From: Flammeovirgaceae bacterium
Lineage (GTDB): Bacteria; Bacteroidota; Bacteroidia; Cytophagales; Cyclobacteriaceae
Direction: 5' to 3'
Assembly: GCA_020635915.1 (NCBI GenBank)
Contig: JACJYU010000001.1
Coordinates: forward strand, 1,836,501 to 1,900,500
Length of the DNA stretch: 64,000 bases
Shown in pieces: positions 17,505-26,579 of this stretch (positions are counted from its first letter, which is position 1; each line of letters starts with the position of its first letter). A program made the translations under genes and the position numbers. The notes beneath the pieces are model-generated. The model did no database searches. It was given only the letters and a program-made list of their open reading frames with translations, and was not told where the DNA came from.

Positions 17505-17548
17505 TTGCCCGTCCCAATTGTCGTTGAATGGCCGATAATTCCAGCCTG

Positions 17549-18946
17549 TTAAAGGCCCGCGCCAGTCATCTTTTCAGGCCTGACCCATTCATCAAACTGG
17601 GCCGAGGTAAGCAGCCCCAGTTCCACGGCCGCCTCGCGCAAAGTCTTGTTTTCCTTATGGGCTTTTTTGGCAATTTTGGCCGCATTTTCATACCCAATAT
17701 GGGTGTTGAGGGCAGTTACCAGCATCAGGGAGTTTTCAAGGTGCTGCTTGAGCACCGGGACGTTGGGCGCAATGCCAACGGCACATTTTTCCGTGAACGA
17801 CACGCAGGCATCACCGATGAGGAGTGCCGACTGCAGCACGTTGGCCGCGATGACAGGCTTGAAAACGTTCAATTCAAAATGGCCGGTCGCCCCGGCCACC
17901 GAGACGGCCGTGTCATTGCCGATCACCTGGGCACATACCATGGTGAGTGCCTCAGGCTGTGTCGGGTTTACCTTGCCGGGCATAATGGAGGAGCCCGGCT
18001 CGTTGTCGGGGATGATGATCTCCCCAATCCCGCAGCGGGGGCCTGAGCTCAGCATCCTGATGTCGTTGGCGATTTTCATCAGCGAAACCGCTGTGCGCTT
18101 CAACGCACCGGATAGTTCCACCATGGCGTCATGGGCGGCCAGTGCTTCGAATTTGTTGGGGGCGGTCACAAATGGATAGTGGGTAAGTTCGGCAATTTTT
18201 TTGGCCACCAGCACATCGTACCCTTTGGGGGTGTTCAGCCCCGTGCCCACCGCAGTGCCCCCCAGGGCAAGCTCGCACACCATCCCCAGCGCGTTCTGGA
18301 TAGCGCGCTGGCTGTTGTCGAGTTGTTGCACATAGCCTGAAAACTCCTGGCCCAGGGTGAGGGGCGTGGCATCCATAAAATGCGTGCGCCCCGTCTTCAC
18401 AATGCTTTTGAACGCCTCACTCTTGGCGGACAGGGCGTCCCTCAATTTTTTTATTCCCGCCAGCGTCACTTCGGTGGTCAGCTTGTAGGCCGCAATGTGC
18501 ATGGCCGTGGGGAAAGTGTCGTTTGACGACTGGGACTTGTTCACGTCATCGTTGGGGTGCAATACTTTTTTTTCATCCGATAGTTTTCCGCCATTCAACA
18601 CATGTGCGCGGTAGGCAATTACCTCGTTGCTGTTCATGTTGCTTTGTGTGCCCGAACCGGTCTGCCAGATCACGAGCGGGAACTGGTCGTCCAGTTTTCC
18701 CTCCAGTATCTCATCGCATACTTTGCCAATCAGGTCCGACTTTTCCCTGGGCAGCACGCCAAGTTCTGCATTGGCCAGTGCGGCAGCCTTCTTCAGGTAG
18801 GCGAAGGCATAGATGATTTCTTTGGGCATGGAGGCTTCCGGGCCAATCTTAAAATTATTTCGCGAGCGCTCGGTCTGCGCGCCCCAATATTTGTCAGCGG
18901 GCACTTTCACCTCGCCCATTGTGTCTTTTTCAATCCGGTAGTCCAT
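17549..18946 (-). CDS. fumC: Class II fumarate hydratase
   Basis: This 465-residue enzyme interconverts fumarate and malate in the citric acid cycle. The start [11 protein letters not shown] at 18946 matches the family N-terminus. Family landmarks include G-A-Q-T-E-R-S-R near residue 22, [12 protein letters not shown] near 100 and the signature [11 protein letters not shown] near 318. Length and N-terminal pattern favour fumarase over aspartase. Upstream in-frame codons back to 19075 form an unlikely basic leader and were excluded. It is cytoplasmic and apparently monocistronic. Confidence 0.95.
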   Translation of the reverse strand: MDYRIEKDTMGEVKVPADKYWGAQTERSRNNFKIGPEASMPKEIIYAFAYLKKAAALANAELGVLPREKSDLIGKVCDEILEGKLDDQFPLVIWQTGSGTQSNMNSNEVIAYRAHVLNGGKLSDEKKVLHPNDDVNKSQSSNDTFPTAMHIAAYKLTTEVTLAGIKKLRDALSAKSEAFKSIVKTGRTHFMDATPLTLGQEFSGYVQQLDNSQRAIQNALGMVCELALGGTAVGTGLNTPKGYDVLVAKKIAELTHYPFVTAPNKFEALAAHDAMVELSGALKRTAVSLMKIANDIRMLSSGPRCGIGEIIIPDNEPGSSIMPGKVNPTQPEALTMVCAQVIGNDTAVSVAGATGHFELNVFKPVIAANVLQSALLIGDACVSFTEKCAVGIAPNVPVLKQHLENSLMLVTALNTHIGYENAAKIAKKAHKENKTLREAAVELGLLTSAQFDEWVRPEKMTGAGL

Positions 18947-19128
18947 GGTTGTTTGATTATTGATCCGTAAAAATAAAAAAGGCAGTGGGTTTACGCTAAT
19001 CCCCTGGCGTAAGGGGCGGCCTTGCCTTGGCAGGTTATTAAATAATAAGTGGAATCCGCTCCTATTTTCGATCAAATAATTGTAGTCACCCGTTTCTAAA
19101 ACTAATTTGCGCCATAACGCTACTGGAC

Positions 19129-20487
19129 ATGGTAAAGCAATACATTACAGAAAATAAAGACCGGTTTCTTTCCGAACTATTTGACCTGCTGCGCATCCCT
19201 TCTGTGAGTGCCGATAGCCGGCACAAGGAAGATGTGCGAAAAGCGGCAAACTTTATTGCCGAAAAGCTTAAGGAGGCCGGGGCCGGCACCGTGGAGGTGT
19301 TTGAGACGCAAGGCCACCCCATTGTGTATGGGGAAAAGAAGGCGGGGGACAACTTGCCAACGGTTTTGGTTTATGGCCACTATGACGTGCAGCCCCCCGA
19401 CCCCCTGGACCTGTGGGTATCGTCACCCTTTGAGCCGGTAATCAGGGACGATAAGATATATGCGCGGGGCGCCTGCGATGACAAGGGGCAGGTGTACATG
19501 CACATCAAGGCACTGGAGGCCATGATGAAACTGGGGCCGCTGCCCTGCAACATCAAGTTTATGATCGAAGGCGAGGAGGAAGTGGGCTCCGACAACCTCG
19601 GCAAATTTGTTGCGGCAAACAAGGGCCTCCTGCGGGCGGACGTAATCCTCATTTCGGATACTTCCATAATCTCAATGGATCATCCTTCCATAACGGTAGG
19701 CCTGAGGGGGTTGAGCTATATGGAAGTGGAAGTGACCGGCCCCAACCGTGACCTGCATTCAGGGGTATATGGCGGGGCGGTGGCCAATCCGATAAATACC
19801 TTGTGCGATATGGTACATTCGTTGATGGACGAGGATGGCCGTGTTGCCATTCCAGGGTTTTATGATAAAGTGGTGGGGCTTAGCCCGGGGGAGCGCGAGG
19901 CCCTCAACAAAGCCCCATTCGACCTGGACGAATTCAAAAAAGACCTCGGCATCAATGAAATAAAAGGGGAGAAAGGGTACACTACGCTGGAGCGGACAGG
20001 CGTGCGCCCCACGCTGGACGTGAACGGGATATGGGGAGGCTACACCGGGGAAGGGGCAAAAACGGTATTGCCCTCCAAGGCAAGCGCAAAAATTTCCATG
20101 CGCCTGGTCCCCGATCAGTCTAGTCGGGAAATCACCGAACTGTTTACCAAACACATCAAGGCCATCGCACCCCCTTATGTAAAAGTAAAGGTGATGGCCC
20201 ATCACGGTGGGGAGCCGGCCGTCACGCCCACCGATTCCCCTGCCTATAGGGCCGCCAGTAAGGCATTTGAAGAAGTGTGGGGAAAAACCCCTATCCCTTC
20301 GCGGGACGGAGGGAGCATTCCCATCGTTGCCCTGTTCAAAAAAGAACTTGGCCTAAACACGGTATTGATGGGGTTCGGCCTGGACAGTGACGCCATCCAC
20401 TCACCAAACGAGCACTACGGGACCAAAAACTTTTTGCTGGGGATAGAGACCATCATATCTTTCTACAAGCACTATTCAAAAAAATAA
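19129..20487 (+). CDS. M20 family dipeptidase
   Basis: This 452-residue cytoplasmic-looking metallopeptidase has the M20 zinc-site motifs: Y-G-H-Y-D-V-Q-P near residue 84, A-R-G-A-C-D-D-K-G near 116 and E-G-E-E-E-V-G-S near 148. The dimerisation-domain segment D-L-H-S-G-V-Y-G-G is near 205, and the last metal-site block I-H-S-P-N-E lies near the C-terminus. It resembles the carnosinase/CNDP-like branch that hydrolyses dipeptides or short acyl-peptides. It is divergent from fumC with a ~180-nt gap and is followed by dsbD after ~100 nt that contain an inverted repeat. Confidence 0.92.
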   Translation: MVKQYITENKDRFLSELFDLLRIPSVSADSRHKEDVRKAANFIAEKLKEAGAGTVEVFETQGHPIVYGEKKAGDNLPTVLVYGHYDVQPPDPLDLWVSSPFEPVIRDDKIYARGACDDKGQVYMHIKALEAMMKLGPLPCNIKFMIEGEEEVGSDNLGKFVAANKGLLRADVILISDTSIISMDHPSITVGLRGLSYMEVEVTGPNRDLHSGVYGGAVANPINTLCDMVHSLMDEDGRVAIPGFYDKVVGLSPGEREALNKAPFDLDEFKKDLGINEIKGEKGYTTLERTGVRPTLDVNGIWGGYTGEGAKTVLPSKASAKISMRLVPDQSSREITELFTKHIKAIAPPYVKVKVMAHHGGEPAVTPTDSPAYRAASKAFEEVWGKTPIPSRDGGSIPIVALFKKELGLNTVLMGFGLDSDAIHSPNEHYGTKNFLLGIETIISFYKHYSKK

Positions 20488-20539
20488 TTTTTTAATAGGG
20501 CAACGATGAATTTTACCCCTTATGAATATGTTCGTTTAC

Positions 20540-20557
20540 AATTGGCAACTGCCAATT
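20540..20557. repeat. Perfect inverted repeat upstream of dsbD
   Basis: AATTGGCA and TGCCAATT form a perfect 8-bp inverted repeat around an AC dinucleotide, about 32 nt before the dsbD ATG. It is compact, symmetrical and lacks a T-run, so it resembles an operator rather than a terminator. Confidence 0.4.
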
Positions 20558-20589
20558 GGCATTGACCACACCCAACCTGAGAATTTGAG

Positions 20590-22650
20590 ATGAAAAGGGC
20601 TTTGATTTTTTTACTGTTGATGGGCGCTTTCCCGTTGTCCCAGGCCCAAATCCTTGAACCGGCAAAATGGACCACCAAGGCCTCCGTTTCCCGTGCCCAT
20701 GCTGGCGATGTGGTGGACTTGATTTTTGACGTGACCATCGACAAGGGATGGTACCTATACTCCAATGAGTTTCCCTGTGAAGATGGCCCCATCAAAGCCA
20801 CCTTCAGCTTTGAGCCCAATGCGGGCTATGAATTGGTGGGGGGCATCGTTGCGGTAAACCCGATGGACAAGCATGACGATATTTTTGAATGCGATGTAAA
20901 AGTCTTTAAGGGAACGGGCCAATTCAGGCAAAAAGTCAAGCTGCTTGCCCAGGGGGTGGTAATAAAGGGGGAATACGAATACCAGGTGTGCACTGAAATT
21001 GACGGCAAATGCGTGCCGGGCGATGGCGAATTTTTGTTTGACAAAATAGAAGTGGAGGGCGGGGCCGTTGTGCCAAAAGCGGAAGAGGGGGCCCAAGCCC
21101 AGGACCCGGTGGAAGAGGCCGGCAATTCCGATCAGAAGGTGGCCGATTATGGCGAAAACAAAGGCCCGTATATCGATGAAGCCGTGTTGGAGGGCAAGAA
21201 CGACTTAAACGATGAGTCCTTAATTGGTTATTTGATCTTTGCTTTTTTGCTTGGCCTTACCTCACTGGTCACGCCTTGTGTTTTCCCCATGATACCGATG
21301 ACGGTCACCTTTTTCCTGAAGGAAGGCCAGTCCAAAAGCAAGGGGGCAAGGCTCGCCATTCTTTTTGGGATATCCATCATTGCCATTTACACCCTGGCGG
21401 GCACCGTCTTTGCTTTTGCCCTGGGCGCAGAGGGGCTGAACGCCCTGGCCACCCATTGGGCGCCCAACCTTTTTGTGTTTGCCATCTTTGTTGTGTTTGC
21501 CCTTTCGTTTTTGGGCTTGTTTGAAATAAACGCCCCGCACCAATTGGTAAACAAGGTGGACCGGCAGGCGGAAAAAGGGGGGCTGGTGGGTGTCTTTTTT
21601 ATGGCCGCGACTTTGGTGCTGGTGTCCTTCTCTTGCACACTCCCCATTGTGGGCAACGTGGTGGTGCTGGCGGCAGGCGGCCATGTGATAAAGCCCATCC
21701 TCGCCATGTTTTTTTACGCCCTGGCCTTTGCCATACCCTTTACCGTATTTGCCGTTTTTCCCGAGTGGATAAAAGGGCTGCCCAAGTCGGGCGGTTGGCT
21801 CAACTCCGTTAAAGTGACACTGGGGTTTTTGGAGCTGGCCTTGTGCTTGAAGTTTTTCAGCATAGCCGACCAGGCCTACCATTGGGGAATACTGGACAGG
21901 GACACGAATATTGTCTTGTGGATCGTGATCTTTGCCTTGCTGGGATTTTACTTCCTCGGCAAGATACGGTTGCCCCACGACAGCCCGGTGGACAAAGTTA
22001 CGGTGCCACGCCTTTTCCTGGCCATTATTACTTTTTCCTTTGTGGTTTACCTGGTGCCGGGTTTATGGGGCGCCCCGCTAAAGGCATTGGCGGGCTACCT
22101 TCCCCCCAAGCATACCCTCGACTTTGATTTGGTGATGGAAAAAAATGCCAACGCCCAAAACGATTTGTGCGAAGCGCCAAAATATGCGGACTTCCTGCAC
22201 TTGCCGCACGGCCTCGAAGGGTATTTCGATTACGACCAGGCCCTGGCCTGCGCCAGGAAGTTGGGCAAGCCGTTGTTCATAGACTTTACCGGCCACGGCT
22301 GCACCAATTGCAGGGAAATGGAAGCTGTGGTGTGGTCCGACCCCAAGGTGTTGCAGCGCCTGCGTGACGACTTTGTGATTGTTGCCCTATATGTGGACGA
22401 CAAAACCGTTTTGCCAGAATCGGAATGGTTTACCTCCACCTACGATGGCAAGGTGAAGAAAACATTGGGCAAGCAAAATGTGGACATGCAAATTGCCAAC
22501 CTCGAAAACAATGCCCAGCCGTTTTATGTACTGGTGGGGCGGGACGAGCGCGTGCTGGCATGGCCCTATGGGTACAACAAGGATCCTGAAAAGTTTGTTG
22601 GTTTCCTTGATTCAGGCATAAGAAAATACCGGGAGCTCTATGGGAAATGA
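20590..22650 (+). CDS. dsbD: Thiol:disulfide interchange protein DsbD
   Basis: This 686-residue protein has the three-part DsbD plan. After a signal peptide (residues ~1-19) comes a periplasmic DsbD-alpha domain at about 25-150. A polytopic membrane domain at about 210-515 carries the redox Cys in T-P-C-V-F-P-M and F-S-C-T-L-P. The C-terminal thioredoxin-like domain has C571-T-N-C574. DsbD passes electrons from cytoplasmic thioredoxin to periplasmic proteins such as disulfide isomerases. The acidic linker at about 155-190 is long. Length is slightly above the E. coli protein. The gene stands alone. Confidence 0.93.
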   Translation: MKRALIFLLLMGAFPLSQAQILEPAKWTTKASVSRAHAGDVVDLIFDVTIDKGWYLYSNEFPCEDGPIKATFSFEPNAGYELVGGIVAVNPMDKHDDIFECDVKVFKGTGQFRQKVKLLAQGVVIKGEYEYQVCTEIDGKCVPGDGEFLFDKIEVEGGAVVPKAEEGAQAQDPVEEAGNSDQKVADYGENKGPYIDEAVLEGKNDLNDESLIGYLIFAFLLGLTSLVTPCVFPMIPMTVTFFLKEGQSKSKGARLAILFGISIIAIYTLAGTVFAFALGAEGLNALATHWAPNLFVFAIFVVFALSFLGLFEINAPHQLVNKVDRQAEKGGLVGVFFMAATLVLVSFSCTLPIVGNVVVLAAGGHVIKPILAMFFYALAFAIPFTVFAVFPEWIKGLPKSGGWLNSVKVTLGFLELALCLKFFSIADQAYHWGILDRDTNIVLWIVIFALLGFYFLGKIRLPHDSPVDKVTVPRLFLAIITFSFVVYLVPGLWGAPLKALAGYLPPKHTLDFDLVMEKNANAQNDLCEAPKYADFLHLPHGLEGYFDYDQALACARKLGKPLFIDFTGHGCTNCREMEAVVWSDPKVLQRLRDDFVIVALYVDDKTVLPESEWFTSTYDGKVKKTLGKQNVDMQIANLENNAQPFYVLVGRDERVLAWPYGYNKDPEKFVGFLDSGIRKYRELYGK

Positions 22651-22761
22651 CCCGGAATAGTGGATTTCCATTTAAAATACCTATATTTCGAAGGTATTGC
22701 TGGGTTCTGAAGCCCTGTTTTTTAAACTTTGCGCGCTAACAGCAAAATTTTTTTGACTGGA

Positions 22762-24072
22762 ATGAGGTTTTTAAAGTCTACACAAGGCGTATTCTTGCTC
22801 ATGGTGGGGGCAATCGTTTCTTCGGTTGCGGTTTACCTATTGTTCGACTCCGGAATGGTTGGCCTGGACCAGGCATATGAAAGTGAACCGCCCGCCCCCG
22901 TGGAGGTGGATATCGTTGAGCCCACCCTCCTGTACGGAATGGTGGTGGACAGCCTTCATGTGACCGAAGGGGTGGTGAGGCGCAACCAGCATTTTACGGA
23001 CTTGCTTTCAGGGTTTTACGTTTCCCCGGAAATCTACCGGCAATTTCATTTTGTGCCGCGGGGCATTTTTGATTTTAGGAAGATCGTGGCCAATAAGAAA
23101 TATACGGTGCTGTCCGAACGCGACAGCCTTAAAACGGCCAAGGCCATTATATATGAGCCCAATGCCATCGACTATGTGGTGTTTCATTTGGAGGACACCC
23201 TGTTGGTGGAGGTATGCCACCGGGAAGTAACCACACAGGAGAAAACGGTAACGGGGGTAATTGAATCAAGCTTGTCCGAAACCATTGAGAAACTGGGGAT
23301 AACCCATGAGCTTACCAACCGCTTTGTGGACATCTTTGCCTGGCAGGTCGATTTTCAACGGTTGCAAAAAGGCGATAAATTCAAATTGATTTATGAGGAA
23401 AACCTCGTGGACGGGGCCACCATTGGAATAGGGGAAATCAAAGGAGTGTACTTTGAGCATTTTGGCAATGGCTACTATGCCTTTCCTTTTGACCAGGGGG
23501 ACGGCCTGGATTATTTTGACGAGGAAGGCAACAGCCTGCGCAAGGCTTTATTGAAGTACCCCATTGAGTTTACCCGGATTAGCTCCAGGTATTCCCGCAG
23601 CCGGTTTCACCCTGTGCGAAAAGTTTACCGGGCACACTTGGGCACGGACTTTGCGGCCAGCGCTGGCACGCCCATCCGTTCCGTAGGGGACGGGATTGTT
23701 TTGGAAGCCCAGTACAAATCCAACAATGGCAACTATGTAAAGGTGAGGCACAACGCCACCTATACCACCCAATACCTTCACATGTCAAAGATTGCGTCCG
23801 GGATAAGGCCGGGGGCCAGGGTGCGCCAGGGGCAAACCATTGGCTATGTGGGCAGCACCGGTCTTGCCAACGGCCCCCACCTGTGCTATCGGTTTTGGAA
23901 AAACGGGGTCCAGGTAGATGCCCTGAAAGTGGAATTGCCACCCTCCCAGCCGATAAAAGAAGACAGCATGGGGTCCTTCCTTCAGGCCGCGCATAAAATC
24001 GCGGAGCGTTTGGACGGGATATCCTTCCCCGAAACGGTGGAAGCGGAGGATGTTATCGCATCGGGGCGGTAG
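22762..24072 (+). CDS. Membrane-anchored M23 (LytM-like) peptidase family protein with H-x-C site
   Basis: This 436-residue protein begins at the ATG at 22762 (an in-frame TTG at 22729 was rejected) with an N-terminal membrane anchor at about 9-30. A long middle region with OapA/LysM-like character follows. The C-terminal LytM domain has H292-x3-D296 (H-L-G-T-D), the strand Y-T-T-Q-Y-L-H-M and G-Y-V-G-S-T-G. The expected second zinc motif H-x-H reads G-P-H373-L-C375-Y-R-F-W, so Cys stands where the third zinc ligand is usually His. M23 enzymes cut peptidoglycan cross-bridges. Whether this one is active is open, though the other residues are intact. Confidence 0.88.
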   Translation: MRFLKSTQGVFLLMVGAIVSSVAVYLLFDSGMVGLDQAYESEPPAPVEVDIVEPTLLYGMVVDSLHVTEGVVRRNQHFTDLLSGFYVSPEIYRQFHFVPRGIFDFRKIVANKKYTVLSERDSLKTAKAIIYEPNAIDYVVFHLEDTLLVEVCHREVTTQEKTVTGVIESSLSETIEKLGITHELTNRFVDIFAWQVDFQRLQKGDKFKLIYEENLVDGATIGIGEIKGVYFEHFGNGYYAFPFDQGDGLDYFDEEGNSLRKALLKYPIEFTRISSRYSRSRFHPVRKVYRAHLGTDFAASAGTPIRSVGDGIVLEAQYKSNNGNYVKVRHNATYTTQYLHMSKIASGIRPGARVRQGQTIGYVGSTGLANGPHLCYRFWKNGVQVDALKVELPPSQPIKEDSMGSFLQAAHKIAERLDGISFPETVEAEDVIASGR

Positions 24073-24153
24073 CTTTTCTTTTTCTCGTTAAAGTTGTAAT
24101 TTTTCATCACAAACCATCTTTCATGGAGGGACATCTTATGTTGTGCGTGGGGA

Positions 24154-26448
24154 ATGAATAAACTTTTTTCAATACTCTTGGCTATCACCCTGGTCTCGTT
24201 GGGCGCAAAAGCGCAGCGGGTGGGGTTGGTGCTGAGCGGGGGCGGGGCCAAGGGGCTTGCCCACATTGGGGTGTTAAAGGCCTTGGAGGAAAACGAGATA
24301 CCGATAGATTATGTGGTGGGCACTTCCATGGGCGGCATTGTGGCCGGGGCCTATGCCGCGGGGATGAGCCCGTACCAAATTGAAGACATTGTCCTTTCGG
24401 ACGAATTTATGGGTTGGATCACCGGGGAGTTGGAAAAAGGCTACAACTATCAATACAGCAAGAAGGAGGATTGTCCTTCTTTCATCAGGTTCAATATTTC
24501 CCTGGACTCGGCCTATGGTTTTTTGCTCAACAGCAGTATCGCCAGCGACCTTTCGCTCAACTTTGCCCTGGCCGAAAAGTTTGCGGAGGCATCGGCCATC
24601 TCCAGGAACAATTTTGACAGCCTGTTTATTCCATTGCGCGTGGTGGCCGCAGACATTTTCACCCAAACGGAGGTGGTATTGAAAGACGGGATATTGAGCG
24701 ATGCCCTGCGCGCCACCCAAACCGTTCCATTCTTTTACCATCCCATTAAAGTGGACAACAAATACCTGTTTGATGGCGGGGTTTACAACAATTTCCCCAT
24801 CGATGTGATGGAAAAGGAATTTAACCCCCAGGTCATTATTGGTTCCAACGTTTCCACCAAAGTATTTGATGAATACCCCTACGGTGAAGACGATAAACTG
24901 GTCTCCAAATCGCTGCTTTATATGTTGCTGGACAAATCGGATCCGGCAAGGGTGCCCGAAAGTGGGGTGTACATCCAGCCCAACCTCAAAACCTACTCGG
25001 CATTTGATTTTAAATATGCAAAGCGGATGATCGACAGCGGTTACCAGCAGGCCTTGCGGCAGATCGATGAGATCAAAAAGAAAATCCCCGAAAGGCGCAC
25101 GTGCGAGTCGGTGGCGGTGGCAAGGAACCTGTTCAACAGCAAATCCATTCCCTGGGTCGTTGAAGGCATTAAGTACAAAAAATTCAACTCCAAGCAGCGC
25201 AAGTACCTGAACAGGATTTTTCAAAACAAAAAACACCCGCTGTATTTCAGTGACATCAAGAAGAGCTACTTCAAGCTTGTCTCGGAAGACTACTTTAAGA
25301 ACGTGTACCCCAGCATTGTCTATGATACCGCCACGAAAGCGTTTGATTTTGTGCTTTCGCGAAGGCCTCAAAACAATTTTCAGGTGGATTTTGGTGGTGT
25401 GATCGCCACGCGGGATTTCAGCACCATGTTCCTGGGGCTTCACTACTACTATTTTAACCGTGCCCTCATCCATACCAGCCTGAATTTCTATGCCGGAAGT
25501 TTTGCGAAATCGGCAGAGGCAAAGTACAGGATGGACCTGCCTTACTTTGGGCGGTTTTACATTGAGCCGCAGGCGACCTTCAATGCATGGGACTACCTGG
25601 AAGGCCGGGACGTTGTCATAGATAGGTTTTCCCCTACCGTGCTGGACCGGATAGACCGGAAAGTGGGCGTAAGCATTGGGTTTCCCATGGGCAGGCAATA
25701 CAAGGCCACGGTACATGGGTTTTATTTAAACAATGACGACAAGTACATCAATACGAACGTGATTGCCTCCATAGACACCCTGGACATGATGCGGCTGGAC
25801 GGGTTCCGGACCGGGATAAGCCTGTCCACAGGCACCCTGAACAGAAAGCAGTATGCCAGCTCGGGCAAATCCTACTCCTTTAATGCAGACTGGTTTTCGG
25901 TCAAGGAAAACTATGTTCCAGGGTCTACCTCCACGTTGGGCACCCCCGTGAAAAAAAGCCACTCTTGGGTGCGTGCCCGCATGGCATTGGAGCAATATTT
26001 TAAGACGGGCTTCTACAGTTCGGGCTATTATTTGGAAGGCGTTCTTTCCAACCAGCCCCTTTTCACCAATTATCAGGGATCGTTGATCAACGCCCCCGCG
26101 TTCAACCCAATGCAGGACAGCAAAACGCTGCTGTTACAAAATTTCAGGGCTTACAATTACCTGGCCGGTGGATGGCGAAATGTTTTTGCCTTACGGAACA
26201 AACTGGATTTCCGCCTGGAAGGGTACCTGTTCAAGCCCCTGGAGGCAATTGTGGAAGGGCAAAACCAGGAAGCCGTCCTGGACGGTTCGTTCAATAAAAT
26301 TTTCTTTGCCGGAACGGCCGGATTGGTCTACCACAGCACCGTGGGGCCCATTAGCCTTAGCTTCAATTACTATGACGACCCTGAAAGCCAACTGGGGGTA
26401 TTGCTCCATGTAGGTTTTCTCCTGTTCAATAAGGCGTCCATGGAGTAA
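24154..26448 (+). CDS. Patatin-like phospholipase with POTRA and outer-membrane beta-barrel
   Basis: This is a 764-residue protein with a signal peptide (~1-20). The patatin domain at about 22-215 has the glycine-rich oxyanion loop G-G-G-A-K-G, the nucleophile elbow G-T-S58-M-G and the catalytic Asp207 in F-D-G-G. A POTRA-like segment with V-E-G-I-K-Y follows at about 335-400, and the last ~370 residues are beta-strand-rich with alternating aromatic residues, ending in an outer-membrane barrel pattern. This layout matches type Vd (PlpD-like) autotransporter lipases, which display or release a lipase across the outer membrane. The catalytic dyad is intact. Confidence 0.88.
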   Translation: MNKLFSILLAITLVSLGAKAQRVGLVLSGGGAKGLAHIGVLKALEENEIPIDYVVGTSMGGIVAGAYAAGMSPYQIEDIVLSDEFMGWITGELEKGYNYQYSKKEDCPSFIRFNISLDSAYGFLLNSSIASDLSLNFALAEKFAEASAISRNNFDSLFIPLRVVAADIFTQTEVVLKDGILSDALRATQTVPFFYHPIKVDNKYLFDGGVYNNFPIDVMEKEFNPQVIIGSNVSTKVFDEYPYGEDDKLVSKSLLYMLLDKSDPARVPESGVYIQPNLKTYSAFDFKYAKRMIDSGYQQALRQIDEIKKKIPERRTCESVAVARNLFNSKSIPWVVEGIKYKKFNSKQRKYLNRIFQNKKHPLYFSDIKKSYFKLVSEDYFKNVYPSIVYDTATKAFDFVLSRRPQNNFQVDFGGVIATRDFSTMFLGLHYYYFNRALIHTSLNFYAGSFAKSAEAKYRMDLPYFGRFYIEPQATFNAWDYLEGRDVVIDRFSPTVLDRIDRKVGVSIGFPMGRQYKATVHGFYLNNDDKYINTNVIASIDTLDMMRLDGFRTGISLSTGTLNRKQYASSGKSYSFNADWFSVKENYVPGSTSTLGTPVKKSHSWVRARMALEQYFKTGFYSSGYYLEGVLSNQPLFTNYQGSLINAPAFNPMQDSKTLLLQNFRAYNYLAGGWRNVFALRNKLDFRLEGYLFKPLEAIVEGQNQEAVLDGSFNKIFFAGTAGLVYHSTVGPISLSFNYYDDPESQLGVLLHVGFLLFNKASME

Positions 26449-26556
26449 GACAGGTGCCCCAGGCTGCTTTGCCGCTCTTGAGAAGGGGGCTGCGCCTGTT
26501 GTAATGATGTAATATTTTTTCCTGTTTTTGATTTTTTAAGTATGTTTAGTCCCTAA

Positions 26557-26572
26557 ATCGGGATAGTCCGAT
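26557..26572. repeat. Short inverted repeat before the OmpA/PD40 gene
   Basis: ATCGG (26557-26561) and CCGAT (26568-26572) are inverted around a 6-nt spacer, 7 nt before the ATG. It could be a leader hairpin or operator; the arms are short. Confidence 0.25.
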
Positions 26573-26579
26573 CATATAC

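Noticed and set aside
24274..25716. Long open frame (480 codons) on the minus strand inside the patatin-like gene
   Set aside because: It is fully antisense to a protein with intact catalytic motifs and a signal peptide; its translation shows no domain and an odd His/Val/Gln-rich composition typical of antisense frames in this GC range.
26449..26520. Possible terminator after the patatin-like gene (ACAGGTGC ... GCGCCTGT)
   Set aside because: The arms are far apart, imperfect in context and not followed by a T-run.
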